From positions 1 through 24,958 of the forward strand of contig JAIIWC010000026.1 in the NCBI GenBank assembly GCA_022745215.1: a stretch of DNA of 24,958 bases, in the 5' to 3' direction. Both the position numbers and the translations under genes were made by a program. A model generated the notes under the pieces. That model was not told the DNA's origin. It made no database searches and worked only from the letters and a program-made list of their open reading frames with translations. Positions 6,643-13,943 of the stretch are shown here, piece after piece. Numbering within the stretch: the first letter of the stretch is position 1; every line of letters starts with the position of its first letter. The DNA comes from Collinsella sp. GTDB lineage: Bacteria; Actinomycetota; Coriobacteriia; Coriobacteriales; Coriobacteriaceae.

Positions 6643-7922
6643 ATGGTCTTAAGAATGCTTTCCGCATCAAAGAATTGCGCGAAAAGATTCTTTTTACCAT
6701 AGCTATGCTCGTCGTGTACCGCATTGGTGCGCACGTTCCTGTGCCCGGCATTCCCTTCCAGGGGATGCTGGGCCTTTTCTCGACCGATAACAATTCGGTC
6801 GCCGCAGGTGCTATGGCCCTCCTGAATCTTTTCTCTGGCGGCGCGTTGAGCTATGTGTCGGTGTTTTCGCTGGGCATCATGCCTTACATCACCAGCTCGA
6901 TCATCCTCCAGATGCTCCAGGCCGTTGTGCCTTCCCTGCATGAGCTTGCCCGCGAGGGCGAGGTCGGTCAGACCAAGATTACGCAGTATTCGCGTTATCT
7001 CACCCTGGCTCTGGCAATCCTCAACTCCGTGGGTTACCTCTTCCTCTTTAAGAGCTTCGGCATCAGCTTCAATGGCGCCGGCGCTCCCGAGATCATCTTC
7101 GACCTCATGATCGTCGGCACGCTCACCGCGGGCGCCATGCTGATCATGTGGATTGGTGAGCTCATCACCCAGCGCGGTATCGGCAATGGCATGTCGCTGA
7201 TCATCTTTGCGAACATCATGGCCGGTCTGCCGCAGGCGATCTTCTCCAGCACCGAGGGCAATGCCGGTGGCATCATCACCATGGTGATCATCTGCGCCAT
7301 CATCTTGCTGGTTATCCCGCTGATTGTTTTCCTTGAGCGCGGCCAGCGCCGCATCCCGGTCTCCTACGCCAAACGCGTCGTTGGCCGTCGCATGATGGGT
7401 GGCCAGACCACCTACCTGCCCATTAAGGTCAACACCGCGGGTGTCGTGCCGATCATCTTCGCTTCGGCGCTGCTGTACTTCCCGGCTCAGATTGCCGTGT
7501 TCTTCCCCGGCATCGGCTGGATTCAGGCAGTTGCCTCCGCGCTTTCGACCGGTTGGCTCAACTGGGTGCTTAACGTTGTCCTCATCGTGTTCTTCGCGTA
7601 CTTCTACACCTCCATGGTGTTCAACCCCGATGACACGGCCGACAACCTTAAGAAGCAGGGCGGCTTTATTCCGGGCGTGCGTCCGGGTAGGGCTACCGCG
7701 GCCTACATCAAGAACGCGCTCAACAAGATCACGCTTCCCAGCGCTGTCTTTTTGGCGCTCATCGCCATCGTGCCTTCGATCATCTTCTCCTTCACGGGTA
7801 ACCATCTGATCCAGGCATTTGGCGGCACGTCCATCCTCATCATGGTCGGCGTCGTGCTCGACACGGTCGATAAGCTCGAAGGCCAGATCAAGATGTATGA
7901 TTACGATGGATTCTTTAAATAG
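6636..7922 (+). CDS. secY: Preprotein translocase channel subunit SecY
   Basis: This 428-residue integral membrane protein with about ten hydrophobic segments forms the Sec channel with SecE and SecG. Hallmarks are the N-terminus FRIKELREKILFT, MLVVYRIGAHVPVPG, ITQRGIGNGMSL (177-188) and the cytoplasmic loop ERGQRRIPVSYAKR (234-247) that contacts SecA or the ribosome. The start is GTG at 6636, which gives MLNGLKNAFRI in line with other SecY proteins; the nearby ATG 6643 is out of frame. It overlaps rplO by seven bases and has only a weak upstream GGAAAGG, so translational coupling is likely. Confidence 0.97.
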   Translation: MLNGLKNAFRIKELREKILFTIAMLVVYRIGAHVPVPGIPFQGMLGLFSTDNNSVAAGAMALLNLFSGGALSYVSVFSLGIMPYITSSIILQMLQAVVPSLHELAREGEVGQTKITQYSRYLTLALAILNSVGYLFLFKSFGISFNGAGAPEIIFDLMIVGTLTAGAMLIMWIGELITQRGIGNGMSLIIFANIMAGLPQAIFSSTEGNAGGIITMVIICAIILLVIPLIVFLERGQRRIPVSYAKRVVGRRMMGGQTTYLPIKVNTAGVVPIIFASALLYFPAQIAVFFPGIGWIQAVASALSTGWLNWVLNVVLIVFFAYFYTSMVFNPDDTADNLKKQGGFIPGVRPGRATAAYIKNALNKITLPSAVFLALIAIVPSIIFSFTGNHLIQAFGGTSILIMVGVVLDTVDKLEGQIKMYDYDGFFK

Positions 7923-7940
7923 GCTAGAGGAGGATTGCTC

Positions 7941-8567
7941 ATGAACCTCGTATTGCTCGGAGCTCCGGGTGCCGGTAAGGGCACCGTCGCACAGGAGCTC
8001 GTCGCCGAGTTTGGCGTCGCTCACATTTCCACGGGCGACCTGCTGCGTGCTGCCGTCAAGGGTGGCACCGAGCTTGGTATTCAGGCTAAGAAGTACATGG
8101 ACGCTGGCGAGCTCGTCCCCGACCAGCTCGTGATCGACCTTGTCAAGGAGCGCCTTGCCGCCGATGACGCCCAGCAGGGCTTCATCCTCGACGGCTTCCC
8201 GCGCAACACCGCCCAGGCTGTGACGCTCGATTCCGAGCTCTCCGCCATGGGTCGCGAGATCGACTGCGCCCTTCTGGTCGACGTGGCCCCTGAGGTCATC
8301 ATCGATCGTCTGTCTTCGCGTCGCACCTGCCGCGCCTGCGGTTACACCGGCACGGCTGCCGATGCTACCTGCCCCAAGTGCGGTGGCGAGATGTATCAGC
8401 GCGACGACGACAAGCCCGAGACCATCAAGAACCGTCTCGACGTCTACGAGAAGTCCACGAGCCCGCTCGTCGACTACTATCGTGGCCAGGGTCTGCTCAA
8501 GTCGGTCAACGGTGACCAGGCTCGCGAGACCGTGTACGGGGATGTCAAAGAGGCTCTCGGTCTATGA
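7941..8567 (+). CDS. adk: Adenylate kinase, zinc-LID type
   Basis: This 208-residue enzyme interconverts ATP + AMP and 2 ADP in the cytoplasm. The P-loop GAPGAGKGT spans residues 7-15, the AMP-binding region includes STGDLLR (30-36), and LDGFPRN is at 83-89. The LID carries four cysteines (C130, C133, C144, C147), the zinc-binding arrangement of Gram-positive long-form enzymes. ATG 7941 is chosen because GAGGAGG (7927-7933) lies seven bases upstream; an in-frame TTG at 7935 is too close to that site. The stop overlaps the map start (ATGA). Confidence 0.97.
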   Translation: MNLVLLGAPGAGKGTVAQELVAEFGVAHISTGDLLRAAVKGGTELGIQAKKYMDAGELVPDQLVIDLVKERLAADDAQQGFILDGFPRNTAQAVTLDSELSAMGREIDCALLVDVAPEVIIDRLSSRRTCRACGYTGTAADATCPKCGGEMYQRDDDKPETIKNRLDVYEKSTSPLVDYYRGQGLLKSVNGDQARETVYGDVKEALGL

Positions 8568-9352
8568 TCAAGATTAAGTCTGCAACGCAAATCGAGCAGA
8601 TGAAGAAGGCAGGAGCGCTATCTAAGATGGCGCTCCGCCACGTTGGAGCCATGGTGCGCCCCGGCGTTTCGACCTTTGAGCTCGATCAGCTCGCGGAGCA
8701 GATTATCCGCATGCATGGCGGCATCCCGGCCTTTAAGGGTTACGGCGGGTTCCCGGGAACCATTTGCGCATCGATCAACGATGCCGTGGTCCACGGTATT
8801 CCCAACCCCGACATGATCCTGCGCGATGGCGATATCATTTCCATCGATACGGGAGCCGTTGTCGACGGTTGGGTCGGCGATAACGCTTGGACGTTTTTCG
8901 TCGGCACCCCCACGCCCGAGGCCAAGGCCCTGTGCGAGGTTACGCGCGATTGCCTTAAGGCTGCCATCGAGCAGGCTGTCCCCGGTAACCATATCGGGGA
9001 CGTCGGTTATGCCGTTCAGTCCCTCGCCGAGTCTCACGGTTACGGCGTGCTTCGCGACTATGTGGGCCATGGCATTGGCCGCGTGATGCACGAGGACCCC
9101 AACGTTCCTAACTATGGAAAGAAGGGGAGGGGCGTTCGCCTCCAGGCCGGCATGGTCATTGCCATCGAGCCGATGGTTACGATGGGTTCCAACCATGTGA
9201 GCACGGGCTCCGACGGTTGGATTGTTACGACCAACGACCACCTGCCCGCCGCGCACTACGAGAACACCGTCGCCATTACCAATGACGGTCCGGTGATTCT
9301 CACCACGGATGCCCAGGGTGCTTGGTGTTCCTTGCAGGGCGGTGAAATGTAG
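8564..9352 (+). CDS. map: Methionine aminopeptidase, type I
   Basis: This 262-residue enzyme removes the N-terminal methionine from nascent proteins. All five metal ligands of the pita-bread fold are present: D95, D106, H169 (GHGIG), E202 (IEPM) and E233 (HYENT). The substrate-gating histidine is H77 in VVHGIP. It has no N-terminal zinc-finger extension. The start ATG overlaps the adk stop by four bases, so translation is coupled. A 143-base gap with its own promoter candidate separates it from infA. Confidence 0.97.
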   Translation: MIKIKSATQIEQMKKAGALSKMALRHVGAMVRPGVSTFELDQLAEQIIRMHGGIPAFKGYGGFPGTICASINDAVVHGIPNPDMILRDGDIISIDTGAVVDGWVGDNAWTFFVGTPTPEAKALCEVTRDCLKAAIEQAVPGNHIGDVGYAVQSLAESHGYGVLRDYVGHGIGRVMHEDPNVPNYGKKGRGVRLQAGMVIAIEPMVTMGSNHVSTGSDGWIVTTNDHLPAAHYENTVAITNDGPVILTTDAQGAWCSLQGGEM

Positions 9353-9405
9353 GGCTTGCGTCAAATGCACGCCTTAACATTTCAAATGTAACAAGTTCCG
9401 CTTAG

Positions 9406-9434
9406 TTGTGGAGCCATTACGAAGATACTACGAT
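9406..9434 (+). promoter_or_regulatory. Candidate promoter for the infA-rplQ unit
   Basis: TTGTGG (9406-9411), a 17-base spacer and TACGAT (9429-9434) form a plausible sigma-70-type promoter in the map-infA gap. An alternative -10, TAGAAT, lies at 9451-9456. Close downstream, ATACG (9432-9436 region) and CGTAT (near 9444-9448) flank TGCATG as a near-palindrome that could be an operator. The region is AT-rich compared with the surrounding genes. Confidence 0.4.
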
Positions 9435-9495
9435 ACGTGCATGCGTATTGTAGAATACTCAATCGCTGTCGTTTTCTAGAGAAAGATGATTGCTT

Positions 9496-9714
9496 GTGAA
9501 GAAGGAAGACGCAATTGAGCTCGAGGGTACGGTAAAGGAACCGTTGCCCAATGCCATGTTTAAGGTCGAGCTCGAGAACGGTCATTCGGTTCTGTGCAAC
9601 ATTTCTGGCAAGATCCGAATGAATTACATCCGTATTCTCCCCGGTGACAGGGTTGTCGTGGAGCTTTCCCCGTACGACCTGACCCGCGGCCGCATCACCT
9701 ATCGCTACAAATAG
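9496..9714 (+). CDS. infA: Translation initiation factor IF-1
   Basis: This 72-residue S1/OB-fold protein binds the 30S A site during initiation. It contains EGTVKEPLPNAMFKVELENG and the highly conserved IRILPGDRVVVELSPYDLTRG close to the end. GTG 9496 is preferred because it gives MKKEDAIELEG, matching other IF-1 starts, with AGAGAAAG (9478-9485) ten bases upstream. An in-frame TTG at 9490 would add two residues and sits only four bases from that site. Confidence 0.95.
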   Translation: MKKEDAIELEGTVKEPLPNAMFKVELENGHSVLCNISGKIRMNYIRILPGDRVVVELSPYDLTRGRITYRYK

Positions 9715-9739
9715 CGGCACGCATACACGCACTCCATTT

Positions 9740-9815
9740 CCGGCTGCAGGCTTAGCTCAACCTACGGTCGGATTGTGTGTGAAGACCAGCCATAGTTTTA
9801 AACGCCTGCGGCTGG
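9740..9815 (+). promoter_or_regulatory. Structured leader between infA and rpmJ
   Basis: CCGGCTGCAGGC (9740-9751) can pair in full with GCCTGCGGCTGG (9804-9815) as a 12-bp stem with two G-U pairs, closing a 52-base interior. A small inner stem GGTC (9766-9769) / GACC (9784-9787) is also possible. No terminator-like T-run follows. It lies 49 bases before rpmJ and could be an r-protein feedback site (S4 regulates the alpha operon in E. coli), which is inference only. Confidence 0.45.
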
Positions 9816-9864
9816 GCGAGTAGATAGTAGGGAAGTAGTTTGAGCGCTACCGAAAGGAAGAACG

Positions 9865-9978
9865 ATGAAGGTACGTCCTTCGGTCAAGAAGATGTGCGAT
9901 AAGTGCAAAATCATTAGGCGCCATGGCAAGGTCCTCGTCATTTGCGAGAACCCCCGTCATAAGCAGCGTCAGGGTTAA
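9865..9978 (+). CDS. rpmJ: 50S ribosomal protein L36
   Basis: This 37-residue protein begins MKVRPSVKKMCDKCKIIRRHG and ends ENPRHKQRQG. It is the zinc-type L36, with ligands C11, C14 and C27 plus H32. GAAAGGAAG lies just upstream of ATG 9865. The position between infA and rpsM is canonical, and rpsM starts 14 bases downstream. Confidence 0.96.
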   Translation: MKVRPSVKKMCDKCKIIRRHGKVLVICENPRHKQRQG

Positions 9979-9992
9979 GAGAGGAGACTACG

Positions 9993-10367
9993 TTGGCCCG
10001 TATTAATGGTGTCGACCTCCCGCGTGAGAAGCGCGTTGAGATCGGTCTGACCTACATTTACGGCATCGGCCGCACCACTGCGACGAAGATCTGCGTCGAG
10101 TGCAACGTTAACGTGGATACGCGCGTTAAGGACCTCACCGAGGATGAGGTTAACGCCATCCGCGATTATATCGATAAGAACCAGATCATGGTTGAGGGTG
10201 ACCTCCGCCGTGAGCGCAACCAGAACGTCAAGCGCCTTATGGACATCGGCTGCAACCGCGGCCTTCGTCACCGCAAGGGCCTCCCAGTCCGCGGCCAGCG
10301 CACCCACACTAACGCTCGTACCCGCAAGGGCCCGAAGCGTCAGATCGGTGCTAAGAAGAAGAAATAA
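9993..10367 (+). CDS. rpsM: 30S ribosomal protein S13
   Basis: This 124-residue S13 reads MARINGVDLPREKRVEIGLTYIYGIG and ends in the basic tail RTHTNARTRKGPKRQIGAKKKK. It sits in the head of the 30S subunit and forms intersubunit bridges. The start is TTG at 9993, six bases after GAGGAG (9981-9986). No ATG or GTG gives the conserved N-terminus, so this essential gene uses a rare start codon. Confidence 0.95.
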   Translation: MARINGVDLPREKRVEIGLTYIYGIGRTTATKICVECNVNVDTRVKDLTEDEVNAIRDYIDKNQIMVEGDLRRERNQNVKRLMDIGCNRGLRHRKGLPVRGQRTHTNARTRKGPKRQIGAKKKK

Positions 10368-10381
10368 GGAGCGCTAGATAG

Positions 10382-10786
10382 ATGGCTACTGCTAAGAAGA
10401 ACGTTCGCGCTGCCCGTCTGAAGCGCGCGGACCGTAAGAACATTTCCGTGGGCCAGGCTCACATTCGTTCTACGTTCAACAACACGATCGTTTCGATCAC
10501 CGATCCCCAGGGCAACGTCATTTCCTGGAAGTCGGCTGGCCAGGTGGGCTTCAAGGGCTCCCGTAAGTCCACGCCGTTCGCTGCCCAGATGGCTGCCGAG
10601 GCTGCTGCCAAGCAGGCCATGGAGCACGGTATGAAGAAGGTTTCCGTCTTCGTCAAGGGCCCCGGCTCCGGTCGTGAGACCGCCATCCGCTCCCTCCAGG
10701 CTGCTGGCCTCGAGGTCTCGAGCATCCAGGACAAGACCCCCATCCCGCACAACGGCTGCCGCCCCAAGAAGCGTCGCCGCGTGTAA
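10382..10786 (+). CDS. rpsK: 30S ribosomal protein S11
   Basis: This 134-residue S11 contains HIRSTFNNTIVSITDPQGN, FKGSRKSTPFAAQMAAE and the C-terminal TPIPHNGCRPKKRRRV. It is part of the 30S platform that lines the mRNA exit channel. AAGGAG (10366-10371) overlaps the rpsM stop, ten bases before ATG 10382. Confidence 0.97.
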   Translation: MATAKKNVRAARLKRADRKNISVGQAHIRSTFNNTIVSITDPQGNVISWKSAGQVGFKGSRKSTPFAAQMAAEAAAKQAMEHGMKKVSVFVKGPGSGRETAIRSLQAAGLEVSSIQDKTPIPHNGCRPKKRRRV

Positions 10787-10805
10787 CTGAAAGGATCGTA
10801 TCAAT

Positions 10806-11402
10806 ATGGCAATCGACAGGACTCCTGTTCTTAAGCGCTGCCGTCAGCTCGGGATCGATCCCGCTGAGCTCGGTTACAGCAGCAAGAAGGAATCTATCCG
10901 TCAGCCCAAGCGCCGTCGCAAGGAATCTGAGTACGGCATGCAGCTGCGCGAGAAGCAGAAGGTCAAGTTCATCTATGGCGTTCTGGAGAAGCAGTTCCAC
11001 GGCTACTTCAACAAGGCCCGCAAGATGAACGGCGTCACCGGTGAGAACCTCATGATCATCCTTGAGTCTCGCCTCGACAACGTCGTCTTCCGTCTTGGCT
11101 TCGCCCGCACCCGCAAAGAGGCTCGTCAGTCCGTCCGTCACGGTCACTTCACCGTGAACGGCAAGCGCGTGGACATCCCGTCCTACCGCGTCAAGGCCGG
11201 CGACGTCGTCGCTGTCGGCGAGAAGTTCCGTGACCTCCTCCCCATCAAGGAGGCTCTGATTTCCTCCGAGCGCTTTGAGGTCCCTGGCTGGCTCGAGGTC
11301 GATATCGAGAAGCTGTCTGGTAACGTGCTCGCCCTGCCGACGCGTGAGCAGATCAGCGGTGATATCAACGAGCAGCTCATCGTCGAGCTCTACTCTAAGT
11401 AG
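10806..11402 (+). CDS. rpsD: 30S ribosomal protein S4 (zinc-free form)
   Basis: This 198-residue S4 nucleates 30S assembly and carries an S4 RNA-binding domain at about residues 90-155 (SRLDNVVFRLGFARTRKEAR, then HGHFTVNGKRVDIPSYRVK). The N-terminal zinc cysteine cluster seen in some S4 proteins is absent; only C12 remains, so this is the C-minus form. AAAGGAT lies nine bases before ATG 10806. In E. coli S4 represses the alpha operon; whether it does so here cannot be read from the sequence. Confidence 0.97.
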   Translation: MAIDRTPVLKRCRQLGIDPAELGYSSKKESIRQPKRRRKESEYGMQLREKQKVKFIYGVLEKQFHGYFNKARKMNGVTGENLMIILESRLDNVVFRLGFARTRKEARQSVRHGHFTVNGKRVDIPSYRVKAGDVVAVGEKFRDLLPIKEALISSERFEVPGWLEVDIEKLSGNVLALPTREQISGDINEQLIVELYSK

Positions 11403-11434
11403 TCCATCCGGGCTGCTGAGGCTGGAGGTAATAC

Positions 11435-12376
11435 ATGTCAGAATTCATTAGGCCTCAGGTTCAGGTCGAAGAGATCAACGAGACGTCTGCTCGTGTCTCC
11501 GTCGAGCCGCTCGAGCGTGGCTACGGCGATACGCTGGGTAACTCCCTTCGTCGCGTACTTCTGTCCTCGCTCGAGGGTGCCGCCGTCGAGGCTATTCAGA
11601 TCGATGGTGCACAGCACGAGTTCATGACCATCCCTAACATGGTCGAGGATGTCACCGACATCGTCCTGAATGTCAAGGGTCTTGTCTTCAGGGCTCTCGG
11701 CACGACCGACGAGGCGACCGCCACCATCTCGGTTGACGGCCCCTGCGAGGTCACCGGTGCGGACTTCTTTATTCCGTCCGAGTTTGAGCTGGTCAACCCC
11801 GAGCAGCACATCGCTACGCTCACCGAGGGTGGCCATCTCACCATGAGCATGCGCATCGGCTATGGCCGCGGCTATGTCTCTGGCGAGGCTAACAAGCGCG
11901 ACAACGATCCCATCGGTGTGATCCACGTCGACTCGCTGTACTCGCCGGTGTCCCGTTGCGCCAAGCTCGTTGAGGCTTGCCGTGTCGGTCAGCACACCGA
12001 CTACGACCGCCTTGTCCTCGAGATCGAGACCAACGGCTCCATCGCTCCGCGCGACGCCGTGGTCCAGGCTGCCAATATCATCAACCAGCATATGGCTGCC
12101 TTTATGAACCTTGCCGAGACCCCCGAGGTCGAGGAGGAGGCTTCGATCTTCGCTCCCGAGGTCACCAACGACAACGCCGAGCTGGACAAGCAGATCGAGG
12201 ATCTGGACCTTTCCGTCCGTTCCTACAACTGCCTTAAGCGCGCCAGCATTCACTCGGTCCGTCAGCTCGTTGAGTTCTCGGAGAACGATCTGCTTAACAT
12301 CCGTAACTTCGGTGTTAAGTCGATCGAGGAAGTGAAGGACAAGCTTGAGTCCATGGGCCTGAGCCTGAAGGCTTAA
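11435..12376 (+). CDS. rpoA: RNA polymerase alpha subunit
   Basis: This 313-residue alpha subunit has the N-terminal assembly domain (residues 1 to about 230, with ERGYGDTLGNSLRRVLLSS), an acidic linker, and the C-terminal domain (about 250-313: LSVRSYNCLKRASIHSVRQL, ending NIRNFGVKSIEEVKDKLESM). The C-terminal domain contacts UP elements and activators. GGAGG (11424-11428) is six bases before ATG 11435. Position between rpsD and rplQ is canonical. Confidence 0.98.
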   Translation: MSEFIRPQVQVEEINETSARVSVEPLERGYGDTLGNSLRRVLLSSLEGAAVEAIQIDGAQHEFMTIPNMVEDVTDIVLNVKGLVFRALGTTDEATATISVDGPCEVTGADFFIPSEFELVNPEQHIATLTEGGHLTMSMRIGYGRGYVSGEANKRDNDPIGVIHVDSLYSPVSRCAKLVEACRVGQHTDYDRLVLEIETNGSIAPRDAVVQAANIINQHMAAFMNLAETPEVEEEASIFAPEVTNDNAELDKQIEDLDLSVRSYNCLKRASIHSVRQLVEFSENDLLNIRNFGVKSIEEVKDKLESMGLSLKA

Positions 12377-12406
12377 TGCTTCGCATATTTGAGGAGAAAC
12401 TAGACC

Positions 12407-12874
12407 ATGCGTCACAACGTTAAGAAGGGCCTGAAGCTCGGCACCGATGCGAGCCACACCAAGGCCATGAAGAAGAGCCTGGCCAAGGCCCTCTTCGAGA
12501 ACGACCGCATCAAGACCACCGAGACCCGCGCTAAGGCGCTGCGTTCGGTCGTCGATCCGATCATCACCTGGGCCAAGAAGGGCGACCTGCACTCTCGTCG
12601 TCTGGCCATCGCCAAGCTCGGCGATAAGCAGCTCGTTGCCGAGATCTTCGACAAGGCTGCCCAGGGCATGTGGCAGGACCGCAACGGCGGTTACACCCGC
12701 ATCATGAAGCTCGGCAACCGTAAGGGCGACAACGCTCCTATCGTTATCATGGAGCTCGTCACCGAGCCTTGCACGCCTAAGGCCAAGAAGGCTGCTCCGG
12801 CCCCCAAGAAGGCCGCTGCTCCCAAGAAGGTCGAGGCCGTCGAGGAGGCTCCTGCTGAGGAGACCGCTGAGTAG
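12407..12874 (+). CDS. rplQ: 50S ribosomal protein L17 with Lys/Ala/Glu tail
   Basis: This 155-residue L17 has a standard core (residues 1 to about 120, MRHNVKKGLKLGTDASHTKA to IVIMELVTEP). A low-complexity tail rich in K, A, P and E follows (KKAAPAPKKAAAPKK, then VEEAPAEETAE). Such tails are common in actinobacterial L17. GAGGAG (12391-12396) is ten bases before ATG 12407. It is the last ribosomal gene, followed by a strong terminator. Confidence 0.97.
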   Translation: MRHNVKKGLKLGTDASHTKAMKKSLAKALFENDRIKTTETRAKALRSVVDPIITWAKKGDLHSRRLAIAKLGDKQLVAEIFDKAAQGMWQDRNGGYTRIMKLGNRKGDNAPIVIMELVTEPCTPKAKKAAPAPKKAAAPKKVEAVEEAPAEETAE

Positions 12875-12900
12875 ACAATCCGTCTGCATAGGCTATATTC

Positions 12901-12931
12901 GAGGGGTACGTTCGCGTACCCCTCTTTTTTT
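12901..12931 (+). terminator. Intrinsic terminator after rplQ
   Basis: A perfect 10-bp stem, GAGGGGTACG (12901-12910) with CGTACCCCTC (12915-12924), is capped by a TTCG tetraloop and followed by seven T residues. It ends the ribosomal transcription unit and separates it from truA. Confidence 0.95.
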
Positions 12932-12966
12932 GTCGCGATACCGTTGATTGTTTGTTGGGAGCGCCC

Positions 12967-13791
12967 ATGACCGCGCCGTCTGATTTCAATTCGATTCCTG
13001 AGCTCGATGCCACGCTTGTATTCTGTGTTGCCTATGATGGCTCGTCCTATAGCGGATTTGCCGAGCAGCCGGGCCAGACGACCGTTGCGGGCGAGTTGCG
13101 CCGCGCTATCGAGACGCTGCTGCGCCGCCCGATCGATCTGACGTGTGCGGGTCGTACCGATGCCGGCGTGCATGCGGTGGCCCAGTACATTAGCGTGCCC
13201 GTAACGGACGCTGAGCTTGCTCTGACGCGCCGTAGGTGGCTGAGGGCTATGGATGCCCTCCTGCCCAAAGATATCGCCATAAACGAGGTCTACAGGGCCC
13301 GTAAAGGCTTTTCTGCGCGTTTTGACGCGCGTTCCCGTACGTATACGTACCGTATTGCCGATCGAGATGCGCGCCCCGTGCTGTCCCGCGGTGCCGTGTG
13401 GTGGCATCGCTATCCCTTGGATGTTGAGGCTATGTCTGCTGCCTGCCCCGCGCTGCTGGGCGAGCAGGACTTTAAAAGCTTTTGCAAGGTTGCCTCGGCC
13501 GTTGGAAAGCCCACGCATCGCTGCGTGATGCGTGCCGAATTTGGCCATGAGGTTGCGTTTGGCGAGGACATCCTGACGTTCACCATCGAGGGCAATGCGT
13601 TTCTGCATTCGATGGTCCGTACGATCGTGGGCACGCTTGTCGAGATTGGCATGCATCGCCGTGAACCCGAGTGGATGCGCGAGGTCATCGATGCTTGCGA
13701 CCGTACCGCTGCGGGCCCCACGGCTCCTGCCTGCGGCCTTACGTTTATGGGCGTGGATTACGATCCCGCCGAGCTTGTCGTGCTCGACTAG
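12967..13791 (+). CDS. truA: tRNA pseudouridine(38-40) synthase TruA
   Basis: This 274-residue enzyme makes pseudouridine at positions 38-40 of the tRNA anticodon arm. The catalytic aspartate is D65 in CAGRTDAGVHA. Other family stretches are VAYDGSSYSGFAEQPG near the N-terminus and HSMVRTIVGTLVEIG. ATG 12967 is chosen because GGGAG (12957-12961) is five bases upstream; in-frame TTG codons at 12952 and 12955 lie before or over that site. It follows the rplQ terminator, so it probably has its own promoter in 12925-12966 or relies on read-through. Confidence 0.95.
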   Translation: MTAPSDFNSIPELDATLVFCVAYDGSSYSGFAEQPGQTTVAGELRRAIETLLRRPIDLTCAGRTDAGVHAVAQYISVPVTDAELALTRRRWLRAMDALLPKDIAINEVYRARKGFSARFDARSRTYTYRIADRDARPVLSRGAVWWHRYPLDVEAMSAACPALLGEQDFKSFCKVASAVGKPTHRCVMRAEFGHEVAFGEDILTFTIEGNAFLHSMVRTIVGTLVEIGMHRREPEWMREVIDACDRTAAGPTAPACGLTFMGVDYDPAELVVLD

Positions 13792-13843
13792 GGGAGGGTT
13801 CGACGCGTCGTGCGTCGACACCTGCCGTCTGTGAGCTGCGCGT

Positions 13844-13872
13844 GTGCAACATCTGTTCTTGGCGTGCAACAT
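13844..13872 (+). promoter_or_regulatory. Twin direct repeats GTGCAACAT spaced 20 bp
   Basis: GTGCAACAT occurs at 13844-13852 and 13864-13872. The copies are offset by exactly 20 bases, about two helical turns. They lie in the truA-glycosyltransferase gap, upstream of the glycosyltransferase gene. A short hairpin (TCGACGC 13800-13806 / GCGTCGA 13812-13818) without a T-run precedes them. The spacing suggests a binding site for a dimeric regulator, which is inference. Confidence 0.35.
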
Positions 13873-13943
13873 GTTAGGCGGCTCGTTGCTTTTATAGCTC
13901 GGGTGTACCATGAACCACGGTTTGATTCATTGCTATCGAGAGG

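Noticed and set aside
7935..7940. Upstream TTG start for adk
   Set aside because: It lies one base from the Shine-Dalgarno GAGGAGG, while ATG 7941 has normal spacing and gives the conserved MNLVLLGAPG.
6639..8024. 461-codon minus-strand frame opposite secY
   Set aside because: Its composition (Asp/His/Glu-rich) mirrors hydrophobic SecY codons read backwards.
11438..12889. 483-codon open frame on the minus strand opposite rpoA and rplQ
   Set aside because: It is a by-product of GC-rich codon bias in the opposite strand. The plus strand encodes unmistakable RpoA and L17, and the antisense product matches no family.
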